This document shows, one piece after another, positions 47,686-59,784 of a stretch of 64,000 nt of DNA. The translations under genes were made by a program, and so were the position numbers. The stretch is from Massilia sp. Se16.2.3. GTDB lineage: Bacteria > Pseudomonadota > Gammaproteobacteria > Burkholderiales > Burkholderiaceae_D. Under the pieces are notes generated by a model, which searched no databases, was not told where the DNA came from, and saw only the letters and a list, made by a program, of their open reading frames with translations. Position 1 is the first letter of the stretch. Each line of letters opens with the position of its first letter. The stretch covers positions 4,712,001-4,776,000 of the forward strand of contig NZ_CP050451.1 of NCBI RefSeq assembly GCF_014171595.1, read 5' to 3'.

Positions 47686-48315
47686 ATGTGGAAGACCTTG
47701 TCGATCGTGCTGCTGTGCTGCTCGTCCCTGCCCGCCTGGGCGTTTGATCCCTGGTGCAGCCCGCGCGGCAAGCAGGCTTACCGCTTCGAATGGGTGGTCA
47801 AGGGCAAGGCCGAGGACCTGGACGGGTCCTTTGTCGGCGAGGTGCGCATCCGGAACGCATCGGGCAAACTCGTGCAGGTACTCGGGAACGTCAGCAACTA
47901 CTACGGGGAAGACAGCGAATGGCTCCCTGGCGCCCGGGATTACAACAACGACGGCTGCCCTGACCTGGTGATGACGAGCCAGGTTGCCGGAATCGGCAAC
48001 GCAAGCGTCGAGGCCTACCTGTACAACCCCCGGCGGCGACGGTTCGAGCTCAACGAGGCCTTGTCGAACATCGGCGGCCTGGATGTCGATCCGCGCGACA
48101 AGAATTGCGTGACCGGCGGATGGAAGAGCGGTGCCGACAGTGTGTATGCGTCCCGGCATTGCTGGAAGAAAGGCAAGCTCGTCCTCGTCAGCGAATACAA
48201 GATTTCGCCGCGCTACAAGGAGGGATCGGAGTCCTTTTGCTACGAGCACATCGAGACGACCTACCGCGGCGGCAGGAAGCGCACGCGCACGAAGTGTACG
48301 AAGACATTCGAGTAA
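47686..48315 (+). CDS. Secreted XAC2610-like protein, paralogue 1
   Basis: 209 residues with a signal peptide (MWKTLSIVLLCCSSLPAWA). The body contains a calcium-loop-like DYNNDGCPDLVM and repeats of the FG-GAP type, then NPRRRRFELNEALSNIGG and a Cys-rich C-terminal part (KNCVTGGWKSG, ASRHCWKKGK, TRTKCTKTFE). It matches the XAC2610-related periplasmic proteins; their role is unclear. GGAG precedes the ATG at 47686. A close paralogue follows after 24 bases, so this is a tandem duplication in one transcript. Confidence 0.7.
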   Translation: MWKTLSIVLLCCSSLPAWAFDPWCSPRGKQAYRFEWVVKGKAEDLDGSFVGEVRIRNASGKLVQVLGNVSNYYGEDSEWLPGARDYNNDGCPDLVMTSQVAGIGNASVEAYLYNPRRRRFELNEALSNIGGLDVDPRDKNCVTGGWKSGADSVYASRHCWKKGKLVLVSEYKISPRYKEGSESFCYEHIETTYRGGRKRTRTKCTKTFE

Positions 48316-48339
48316 AAATTCCCCCGGAGGCCGAAGCTG

Positions 48340-48963
48340 ATGTGGAAGACCCTGTCGATTGCCGTGCTGTGCTGCTCGTCCCTGCCCGCCTGGGCCGCCG
48401 ATCCGTGGTGCAGCCAACGAGGCAAACCCGCCTATCGCTTCGAGTGGGTGCCGGAGAAAGAAGCTGACCGCACCCGCGGCAGCGTGCACATCAGCGACGC
48501 GTCCGGCAAGACGGTGCAGGTGCTCGCCAATCTCGGGAACGAGCGCGCAAACAGCGAATCGCTCGATACAAGCCGCGATTTCAACTACGACGGCTGCCCT
48601 GACCTGGCCGTCACCAGCGACGTCGGCGATACCGGCAACGAGAGCCTGACGGTGTTCCTTTACAAGCCCAAGGGGCGCCAGTTCGAACTGAGCAAGGCTT
48701 TGTCCGAGATCGGCGGCCTGGATATCGACAACCAGCATGGCAAGTGCGTCAGCGGCGCCTGGAATGTCGGCGAAGCGGAATATTATTCGTCGCGACACTG
48801 CTGGCGCCAGGGCAAGCTCGTCATCGACCACGAATACGACAGGACGACACGCGTCAACGAGGATGGCGAGTTCGTCTGCATGCTCCACGTCGAGACGACC
48901 TACCGTAACGGCAAGAAACGCACGCAAACGAAGTGTACGCAGGAGCCTTCCGTGCTTTGGTAG
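48340..48963 (+). CDS. Secreted XAC2610-like protein, paralogue 2
   Basis: 207 residues, the same layout as the preceding gene: identical leader MWKTLSI, calcium-loop DFNYDGCPDLAV, KGRQFELSKALSEIGGLDI and a Cys-rich end. The last residues differ (CTQEPSVLW against CTKTFE), because the stop codon TAG lies inside a CGTAGGGTGG-type hairpin that appears to have replaced the original end. GGAGG precedes the start. It shares a transcript with paralogue 1. Confidence 0.7.
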   Translation: MWKTLSIAVLCCSSLPAWAADPWCSQRGKPAYRFEWVPEKEADRTRGSVHISDASGKTVQVLANLGNERANSESLDTSRDFNYDGCPDLAVTSDVGDTGNESLTVFLYKPKGRQFELSKALSEIGGLDIDNQHGKCVSGAWNVGEAEYYSSRHCWRQGKLVIDHEYDRTTRVNEDGEFVCMLHVETTYRNGKKRTQTKCTQEPSVLW

Positions 48964-48991
48964 GGTGGACGGGGAACCCGTCCACCCTACG
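48959..48991. repeat. Perfect hairpin overlapping the stop codon of the second XAC2610-like gene
   Basis: GTAGGGTGGACGGG-GAA-CCCGTCCACCCTAC, a perfect 14-bp stem with a 3-base loop. The TAG at 48961-48963 is the gene's stop. It lies between convergent genes and may also terminate both, though there is no T-run. Confidence 0.9.
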
Positions 48992-49008
48992 GATTGGATC
49001 GATTGACG

Positions 49009-49304
49009 CTAGTGGGCCTGCCCCGGCAGGTGCAGGTCGATCACCTTCATGATGGCGAGCGTCGTCGCCATGCTCATTTCGCCGCGGGCGAAGGCCTGGC
49101 GTAGTTCAAGCTGGGGCAGGCCGGCGGCGGCCGCCAGGTGGGTGGTGCCCTCGGCCTGCGCCGCCACTGCCGGGGCCTCCGCCAGCTGGGCGCTGTCGCC
49201 GCTCTCGAAAGCGGCGGCCAGGTAGGCGGCAAGCGCCTCGAGCGTGCTCAGGCCCGTTGCGGGATCCTGCGGGATGCGCCATCGGCGCCATGGTCGGCTT
49301 GCAT
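49009..49304 (-). CDS. Addiction-module antidote-like HTH protein, frame broken
   Basis: About 98 residues after one correction. From about residue 20 it reads LSTLEALAAYLAAAFESGDS, then AQAEGTTHLAAAAGLPQLEL and RGEMSMATTLAIMKVIDLHL, matching the antidote-type HTH proteins (HigA-like, ...ARARGMSQLAEETGLS...ATVLKVMRALGL pattern). The ATG at 49304 opens MQADHGADG and the frame must gain one base near 49280. It starts 4 bases past the ftsB stop. No toxin gene is next to it, so it may be an orphan regulator. Confidence 0.5.
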
Positions 49305-49308
49305 GATG

Positions 49309-49683
49309 TCAGTGGGTGGGACCGTTGCCGCGGCCGGCGTCCTGGCCGCCCTTGCCGGGTTTCGGCGGCGGCGGCGGCGGCGGGACGGTCATCGATTCGG
49401 TCGGTTGTTCGTCCTTGCGCAGGACCTGGACGAAGATTTCGTTCTGCTTGATCATGCCCAGTTCCAGGCGCGCACGTTCCTCGACGGCGCCCAGTCCTTC
49501 GCGCAGGTCGCGCACTTCCGATTCGAGCTTGGCGTTGCGGGCCTGCAGCTTGCCGGTGTGGACCTGGGCCAGGTCGACCTGGTCGCGCAGGTCGGAAACG
49601 GCCAGCATGCCGCCCTTCCCCAGCCATAAAGGGTATTGGATCAGTACCAGCAGGGCGGCGAGAACGAGCGTAATGAGGCGCAT
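49309..49683 (-). CDS. ftsB: Cell division protein FtsB
   Basis: 124 residues. A short cytoplasmic start, one membrane helix ([19 protein letters not shown]), a periplasmic coiled coil ([39 protein letters not shown]) and the FtsB block [18 protein letters not shown]. The C-terminal poly-proline tail ([15 protein letters not shown]) is longer than in E. coli. FtsB forms the FtsQLB complex that activates septal peptidoglycan synthesis. It follows eno in the conserved betaproteobacterial order. Confidence 0.93.
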   Translation of the reverse strand: MRLITLVLAALLVLIQYPLWLGKGGMLAVSDLRDQVDLAQVHTGKLQARNAKLESEVRDLREGLGAVEERARLELGMIKQNEIFVQVLRKDEQPTESMTVPPPPPPPKPGKGGQDAGRGNGPTH

Positions 49684-49757
49684 GGGGACAATGTTACGCC
49701 GGCCAGTCAGGGTGACCGGCCGGGTGGATACTTACTTGATGTGCTTCAGCTGATGCC

Positions 49758-49776
49758 GAGCCGTTTGTTGCGGCTC
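49758..49776 (-). other. Hairpin between eno and ftsB
   Basis: GAGCCG-TTTGTTG-CGGCTC, a 6-bp stem just after the eno stop. There is no T-run on the minus strand, so it is a weak terminator or processing site within the eno-ftsB interval. Confidence 0.4.
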
Positions 49777-49785
49777 TGCATTAAC

Positions 49786-51072
<1,287 letters not shown>

Positions 51073-51112
51073 TCAAATCTCCAGAAGGTAAAAAATCCTG
51101 TCGCACATGAAA

Positions 51113-51140
51113 GTCGAGGCGCCATATGAGGCGCCTCGAC
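51113..51140 (-). other. Strong hairpin between kdsA and eno
   Basis: GTCGAGGCGCC-ATATGA-GGCGCCTCGAC, a perfect 11-bp stem. On the minus strand TTTCATG follows, so it may partly terminate pyrG-kdsA transcripts or protect an eno transcript end. Confidence 0.6.
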
Positions 51141-51168
51141 TTGCAAGCTAAATAATCCCAATAAGCAA

Positions 51169-53747
<2,579 letters not shown>

Positions 53748-53910
53748 TTATACCCTAAACGGGCTGAAACTTTCTCTTATCAAGAGGATAAGGGCGGTTT
53801 TCGCCGATGTTGGGGGCATTTCATGCTGAACAATTGTTTTTGCGCAGCAAACAGAAGTTGGCATGGTCGGCCCAGCGCATTCCCTTCGCGTCATGCCGGT
53901 TGTGAAAACG

Positions 53911-54330
53911 CGTGGAGTCGGGACTCCACCCTACACCACGGCGGATAGTCCCTCGTTCGCATGCGCAGCGACCGCGCATAGGCCGTACCGCGTGGGCACG
54001 AGTGCCCACCCTACGCCAATTCACAGGTTGCGTGCCGAAAAAATGGCGGCGCCTTGCCATCGTAGGGTGGGCACTTGTGCCCATGCCGTCTCACCATCTG
54101 AACATCGGCGCCGCCATCCCGTACCGCGTGGGCACGAGTGCCCACCCGACGCCAATTTACAGGTTGCGTGCCGAAAAAATAGCGGCGCCTGCCATCGTAG
54201 GGTGGGTACTTGTGCCCACCCCACGCCAATTCACAGGTTGCGTGCCGAAAAAATGGCGGCGCCTTGCCATCGTAGGGTGGGCACTTGTGCCCACGCCGTC
54301 TCACCATCTGAACATCGGCGCCGCCATCCC
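53911..54330. repeat. Nested hairpin array next to the M20 peptidase gene
   Basis: A GGAGTC-core hairpin (53911-53934) is followed by a 136-bp unit starting GTACCGCGTGGGCACGAG at 53985. A second copy starts at 54121 and contains an internal 74-bp duplication (GCCAATT at 54151 and 54225). The array stops exactly at 54330, next to the stop codon of the minus-strand peptidase. Hairpin cores are GGGCACTTGTGCCC and GGGCACGAGTGCCC. Nothing coding is seen in 53709-54330. Confidence 0.88.
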
Positions 54331-55659
54331 CTACTTCGCCTGCCCCGGCTTCAACAAATCCAGCAACACCGCCGTCTCCGCCGCGATGAAGGAACGCACG
54401 GTCGGCTTGAAGTCCGGCGCCCACTGTGGCGAGTGCGTGCCCGGCGGGTACTTGCCGGCGGCGCGCGCATCGGCCAGTTTCTTCGGCTCGACCGCGCCCA
54501 CGTGCAGCAGGATGGACTTGATCCCGGCCTGGCCGTAGTTGGCGAAGTCTTCGGAGGTCATCTTGGCCGGCATCTCGACCACCCTGTCGGCCCCCAGCGC
54601 GCCCTGGATCGCGGCGACCGCGCGTGCGGTCAGCTGCGGATCGTTATAGACCGAATCGGCGCCGGGCACGATGTCGACCTGCGGCTTCTTCGGCGCGCCC
54701 GCGGCCATGGCTTCGCCCTCGACTTCGCGCACGATGCTGGCCAGCACGCGCTTGCGCACTTCCGGCTTGAAGGTGCGCACGGTCAGCAGCAGCTTGACCT
54801 GGTCGGGCACGATGTTCGCCTGGGTGCCGCCGTGGATGCTGCCGACGGTGATGACGACCGGGTCGGCCGGATTGTTCTCGCGCGAGATCAGGGTCTGCAG
54901 CGCCATCACGACGCGCGCCGACATGACGACCGGGTCGCGCGTTTCCTGGGGCGTCGCGCCATGTCCGCCCTGGCCGTGGATGGTGATGGTGATGGTATCG
55001 GCCGAGGCGCGGAAGTGGCCGGCATGCCAGCCCACCGTGCCGGCCGGCAGCGTGCCTTCGTCGTGCATCGACATCGCGTAGTCGGGCTTCGGGAAGCGCT
55101 TGAAGAGACCATCCTTGATCATCGCGTTTGATCCCGTCAGCGGCTCCTCGGCCGGCTGGCCGAGCAGCATCAGCGTGCCGCTCCAGGCCTTGCGGTTCTC
55201 CGCCATCAGCTTGGCGGTGGCGAACCAGGCCGACATGTGCACGTCGTGGCCGCAGGCGTGCATGGTCGGTACCGTTTCGCCCGCCGCGTTTTTCGTCGTG
55301 ACGGTGCTGGCGAACGGCAGGCCGGTCTTTTCCTGCACCGGCAGCGCGTCCAGTTCCGTACGCAGCATCGCGGTCGGGCCGGGGCCGTTCTTCAGGATGG
55401 CGACGAAACCGGTGCCGCCGATGCCGGTGGTGACCTCGTAGCCCAGCGCCTTGACGCGGTCGGCAAGCTTCTTCGCGGTCTGGTGTTCGTTGAATGCCAG
55501 TTCCGGATTGCGGTGCAGGTCCTGGTAGAGCGCTTCGATGGCCGGATAATCCTTGTCGAGCTGGGCGGCGAACTCCGGCGGCAAGGCGGCAGCCTGGAGG
55601 GTTCCAGCGGCGCCCAGGCCGGCCAGCAGGAGGGGAAGAAGACGGGTGGAGGGGTTCAT
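54331..55659 (-). CDS. Secreted M20-family amidohydrolase/peptidase
   Basis: 442 residues with a signal peptide (LLPLLLAGLGAAGTLQAAA). M20/IAL-type amidohydrolase: HRNPELAFNEHQTAKKL, AMLRTELDALPVQEKTGLPF, zinc ligands in MHACGHDVHMSAWF, LMLLGQPAEEPLTGS, and the dimerisation insert HGQGGHGATPQETRDPV. Such enzymes hydrolyse N-acyl amino acids or similar amides; a secreted form suggests use of external substrates. The longer frame to 55794 lacks a leader, so the start is the ATG at 55659. Confidence 0.92.
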   Translation of the reverse strand: MNPSTRLLPLLLAGLGAAGTLQAAALPPEFAAQLDKDYPAIEALYQDLHRNPELAFNEHQTAKKLADRVKALGYEVTTGIGGTGFVAILKNGPGPTAMLRTELDALPVQEKTGLPFASTVTTKNAAGETVPTMHACGHDVHMSAWFATAKLMAENRKAWSGTLMLLGQPAEEPLTGSNAMIKDGLFKRFPKPDYAMSMHDEGTLPAGTVGWHAGHFRASADTITITIHGQGGHGATPQETRDPVVMSARVVMALQTLISRENNPADPVVITVGSIHGGTQANIVPDQVKLLLTVRTFKPEVRKRVLASIVREVEGEAMAAGAPKKPQVDIVPGADSVYNDPQLTARAVAAIQGALGADRVVEMPAKMTSEDFANYGQAGIKSILLHVGAVEPKKLADARAAGKYPPGTHSPQWAPDFKPTVRSFIAAETAVLLDLLKPGQAK

Positions 55660-55964
55660 GAGCGTCTCGGCAAAGGGCGTCACGGAGGGCGCGGGTGAGA
55701 CAGAATCTAGTGCAGATTCACGGGGGCTGCAAGAAGCACACTTCCCTTGCCCTGCTGGGCGATTTAACAATTGATGGCTTAACCATGCGGCCAAAAGTGT
55801 CGTAAAAATTTCCCTGCGTCACTTTTTCTCTGGCGCAGCATGGCCCGCACGCCTTAGAATTCGTCATCTCCGGAGCGCTTCCAGGGACGCTCCCCGGCCG
55901 CCCTGCGCGTCCATCGCCAGGCCTGCCGCCGCCCTCTTCCACCAATACCTGAAGGAATGCTGTA
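55660..55964. other. Non-coding gap upstream of the chemotaxis receptor gene
   Basis: 305 bases between divergent genes. No gene, repeat or clear sigma-28 box is seen. The AT-rich stretch 55790-55835 (AAAAATTTCCC, CACTTTTTCT) probably holds promoter elements. GAAGGAATGCTGTA gives the ribosome site of the receptor gene. Confidence 0.5.
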
Positions 55965-57669
55965 ATGGGTTTCATTTCCAACATCAAGATCGGCAAGCGC
56001 CTCGGTCTCGGCTTCATGCTGATCCTGGCCATGACCGTGCTGATCGCCTGCGCCGGTGTCTGGCGCCTGGGCGAAGTGGCCGAAGCCACCCGTACCATGA
56101 TGGCCGCGCCCCTGACCAAGGAACGCCTGATCACCGATTGGTATAGCCTGAACTACGCTTCGATCCGCCGCACCGCGGCCATCGTCAAGAGCACCGACCC
56201 GGCGCTCGGCCCGTATTTCAAGGAAGACGCGGCCGCCTCGGTGAAGAAGGCTGCCGAACTGCTCAAGCAGATCGAACCGCTGATCGACGGCGGCGAGGAA
56301 AAGGCGCTGTTCGCGCGTATCCTGGAGCAGCGCAAGGCGTATTCGGCTTCGCGCGACGGCGCCGTCAAGGCCAAGGCCGCGGGCAACGAGGAAGAAGCGG
56401 CGCGCCTGCTCGACCAGAACTTCACCCCGGCCTCGAAGCTGTACCAGGAACTGCTGCAGGAACTGGTCGTCATGCAGCGCACCAGCATCGACGCCACCGC
56501 CAAGGCGATCGACGCCAGCGCCGCCCACAGCACGAAACTCATCGCCGGCCTGACCGCCCTGGCCGTGCTGCTCGGCGCCTGGCTGTCCTGGCTGCTCACG
56601 ACAAGCATCACCCGTCCGATCCGCGCCGCGGTGGACCTGGCCGAAACCGTGGCCGGCGGCGACCTGACGCGCACCATCGACGCCACCTCGCGCGACGAAA
56701 CCGGTGCCCTGCTGCGCGCCCTGCGCCACATGAACGACAGCCTGGTCACGATCGTCGCCCAAGTCCGCAGCGGCACCGACACGATTGCCACCGGCTCGGC
56801 CGAAATCTCGGCCGGCAACCTGGATCTGTCGGCCCGCACCGAGCAGCAGGCCGGCGCGCTCGAAGAAACCGCCGCCTCGATGGAAGAGTTGACCACGACC
56901 GTGCGCCAGAACGCCGACAACGCCCGCCAGGCCAACGAGCTGGCGATCACGGCATCGACCGTCGCAGCCGAAGGCGGCGCCGTAGTCGGCGACGTCATCA
57001 CCACCATGGGGTCGATCAACGAGTCGGCACGCAAGATCGTCGACATCATCGGCGTCATCGACGGCATCGCCTTCCAGACCAATATCCCCGGCGCTGAACG
57101 CGGCCGTCGAAGCGGCTCGTGCGGGCGAACAGGGCCGCGGCTTCGCCGTCGTGGCGTCCGAAGTGCGCACGCTGGCCCAGCGTTCGGCCGCCGCCGCCAA
57201 GGAAATCAAGTCGCTCATCGGCGACTCGGTCGAGAAGGTCGACATGGGTGCCAGGCTGGTCGACCAGGCCGGCGCGACGATGGAGCAGGTGGTGGAATCG
57301 ATCCGCCGCGTCACCGACATCATGGGCGAGATCACCCACGCCAGCGCCGAACAGACCGGCGGCATCGAGCAGGTCAACGCGGCCATCGGCCAGATGGACC
57401 AGGTCACGCAGCAGAACGCGGCCCTGGTCGAGGAATCGGCCGCCGCCGCGGCCTCGATGCAGACCCAGGCCGCCACGCTGGCGCAGGTGGTCGGCGTCTT
57501 CAAGCTGGCCGGCACGGCAGCGGCGCCGCAGGCGGCACGCACGACGGCACCGGCGGCCCGCCCTGCCCTGGCCGTGCGCGCCGCCAGGCCGGCCGTCAAG
57601 CCCGTGATCAAACCCGCTGCGGCGAAAGCGACCGTGCGCGTCGGCGGCGAGGAGTGGGAAGCCTTCTGA
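55965..57669 (+). CDS. Methyl-accepting chemotaxis protein, frame broken
   Basis: About 567 residues after correction. Two membrane helices ([41 protein letters not shown]) flank a four-helix-bundle periplasmic sensor of the Tar/MCP type (about 30-190). A HAMP domain ([20 protein letters not shown]) and a long signalling hairpin with [19 protein letters not shown] and the [20 protein letters not shown] tip follow. It ends GGEEWEAF, like the CheR-binding tail of related receptors. One extra C near 57090 breaks the frame just before the [13 protein letters not shown] tip. The ligand is unknown. Confidence 0.9.
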
Positions 57670-57699
57670 CCGCTTCCGACAGAGCGGCATCGCCAGCCA

Positions 57700-57728
57700 A
57701 ACCGCCCGCCAGCCGGGCGGTTTTTTTT
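57700..57728 (+). terminator. Rho-independent terminator of the chemotaxis receptor gene
   Basis: ACCGCCCG-CCAGC-CGGGCGGT is followed by eight T (57721-57728), about 30 bases after the stop codon. Confidence 0.93.
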
Positions 57729-57801
57729 CGCGCTGACTGGACCGCAGTCCCCGCGCGACCGCCCGCGAGCGCCGCATTGCGGGGGCACGCCGCGCTCGGG
57801 T

Positions 57802-58353
57802 ATGATCGATCTGCCAAGTCCTTCGAAAGCGTCCGTGACCGCCGCCCGCAATCTCCTCGCCCTATGCATCGGTACCGCCCTGCTGGCGCCCCTGTCCGCC
57901 GCCGCTTGCGCCATCGCGACACCGGAACAACGTGCCGAGTACCAGCGCAAGGCGATCATCAAGGCGAAGGAAGACGTGCTCGCGCTGCGCGACCGGGCCG
58001 ACCTCGTCTTCACGGGATGGCTGAAACGCCTGGACGTGCATGAGGAAACCCGCGACATGGGACCGGGCAAGAAACAGGACCTGCTGGTACACGAGGCGGT
58101 CTTCGATTCGGTCACCGAGATCAAGGGCAGTTACGTGCCCGGGCAATTGCTGTCGTTCACGACCATCAAGGACCGTATCGTGATCGGCTGCGGCACCGAT
58201 TTCATGGACAGCCTGCCGCAGCAGAACGGCGCCGGCGAGCGCTACCTGGTGTATGCGAAGGACGGCGTGATCCTGCGTACGAACCACATGCCGGACAAGG
58301 CCCCGGTACTGCGCGCGTACGAAGAACTGGAAGTGATGCGCGAGAATAGATAA
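57802..58353 (+). CDS. Secreted hypothetical protein
   Basis: 183 residues from the ATG at 57802, or 172 from a GTG at 57835 which begins right at a signal peptide (ARNLLALCIGTALLAPLSAAACA). The mature part has RADLVFTGWLKRLDVHEE, HEAVFDSVTEIKGSYVPGQL, IGCGTDFMDSLP and GERYLVYAKDGVILRTNHM, a beta-rich domain seen in small exported proteins that resemble tissue-inhibitor (NTR/OB) folds. This is only a resemblance. It is monocistronic, with a terminator just upstream. Confidence 0.6.
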   Translation: MIDLPSPSKASVTAARNLLALCIGTALLAPLSAAACAIATPEQRAEYQRKAIIKAKEDVLALRDRADLVFTGWLKRLDVHEETRDMGPGKKQDLLVHEAVFDSVTEIKGSYVPGQLLSFTTIKDRIVIGCGTDFMDSLPQQNGAGERYLVYAKDGVILRTNHMPDKAPVLRAYEELEVMRENR

Positions 58354-58525
58354 GGCGCTGAAAGCCGGGCGAAAGTCTGGTCAGGATGGCCATGCTTTGA
58401 CGACAGCGCGCGACAACCGGCCTCGTCAGGGCATGCGCGCCTTGACGCTTACCCTGCGCTGGGGCAAAGTTGCGCCATGGCACTGCCAGAGCGCAGTGCG
58501 TCCTTCCGTTTCCGACCTCTTTTCC

Positions 58526-59784
58526 ATGCCCATCGACTTCCAGCCGCCTCCCACGTCCGCCCAAACCCAGCCGGCCAGCGCCCCCTCCTTCGACGAACAG
58601 TACGAAAAAGCCCGCAATCTGGCCAACGGCGGCCAGCCGGCGCTTGCCGTGGCCGCCTACAACGCGCTGCTGGCGCAATCGCCCGGCAATGTCGACGTCC
58701 TGCTGGGACGCGGCATCGCCTACACGCGGCTGGAGCGCTGGGAAGATGCCCAGGCCGACCTGGAAGCGGCAAGCAAGGCCTCGCCCGACTACGCCGACGT
58801 CTGGCAGGCGCTCGGCAACCTGCACCAGTGGAATGACCGGCCGCAGCAGGCGGTCGATGCCTACAGCCGCCTGGTCGCGCTGCGCCCTGATGACGCTGCC
58901 GCCTGGATGGCACGCGCGCGTGCTTACCGCGCCCTCGGCCGCAGCGCCGAAGCGAAGGCCGACCTGGTGAAAGCGCGCGCTGCCGGCGGCAATGCCGCCG
59001 AGATCGATGCCTTTGAACAGTCGCTGCAGCCGAAGCCGCAGCCGGCGCCCCAGGAACAGCCGCAGCCACGCGCAGGCAATCCGGAAGCGGTCATGGCCGA
59101 GGGCTATACCGGGCAACGAGCCTGTCGGGCAGCTGGACGGATGTCGGCAGCGGCCCTGCTTGGAACGACCAGACCGCCAGCGTGCGCCACTACACGAAGC
59201 GCGGCTCGCTCGGCTTCGAAACCCTGCGCGCGCACCGCTTCGACCAGACGGGCTACGCCTGGGCGCTCGACGCCTATACCGACCTGTGGGAGGGCGCGTA
59301 TGCGAATATCCGCTACCAGCGCGCCCCGGCCGCTCGCCTGTTCCCGGCCAATTCCGGCCGCATCGAAATCTACCAGGCGCTTGGCAACGGCTGGGAAGCC
59401 GCGCTCGCCGACGACGTGCTCGGCTTCGATGGACGCGTCAACATCTATGGCATCACCCTCGGCAAGTACGGCGGCAACTGGTATGTGCAGCTGCGCCACC
59501 AGAACATCGTCACGGCGGATTCGCACAGCAACGGCCAGCGCCTGATGGCGCGCTACTACTATCGCGGCGACGCCGACAGTTATCTCGAAGGCACCATCAA
59601 CCGTGGCCGCAGCGACGATCCGCTCTCGCTCTCGGGCGGGCGCAGCCGCTCGGGCGGCGGCAGCGTGAGCTGGGTGCGCTACTGGTCGGACAACTGGGGC
59701 ACCAAGGCCAGCGCCAGCTTCTCGCGCGACGGCCAGGACGCGCGCGAACGCGGTGTCTCGGTCGGACTGTACCGCCGATGGTAA
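58526..59784 (+). CDS. TPR and YaiO-type outer-membrane beta-barrel protein, frame broken
   Basis: About 419 residues after correction. The N-terminal third has tetratricopeptide repeats (EKARNLANGGQPALAVAAYN, NVDVLLGRGIAYTRLERWED, YADVWQALGNLHQWNDRPQQ, AAAWMARARAYRALGRSAEA) and a Pro/Gln linker. The C-terminal half is a beta-barrel of the YaiO type (SVRHYTKRGSLGFETLRAHR, GYAWALDAYTDLWEGAYANI, SWVRYWSDNWGTKASASFSR) ending in an aromatic (YRRW). One base is missing near 59113 (GATSLSGSWTDV expected). No signal peptide is found at the ATG 58526, which is odd for a barrel; the true start may be upstream and also damaged. It overlaps the next gene. Confidence 0.8.

Noticed and set aside
53863..55131. 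422-codon plus-strand frame starting in the hairpin array
   Set aside because: Made of translated repeats and antisense peptidase sequence.
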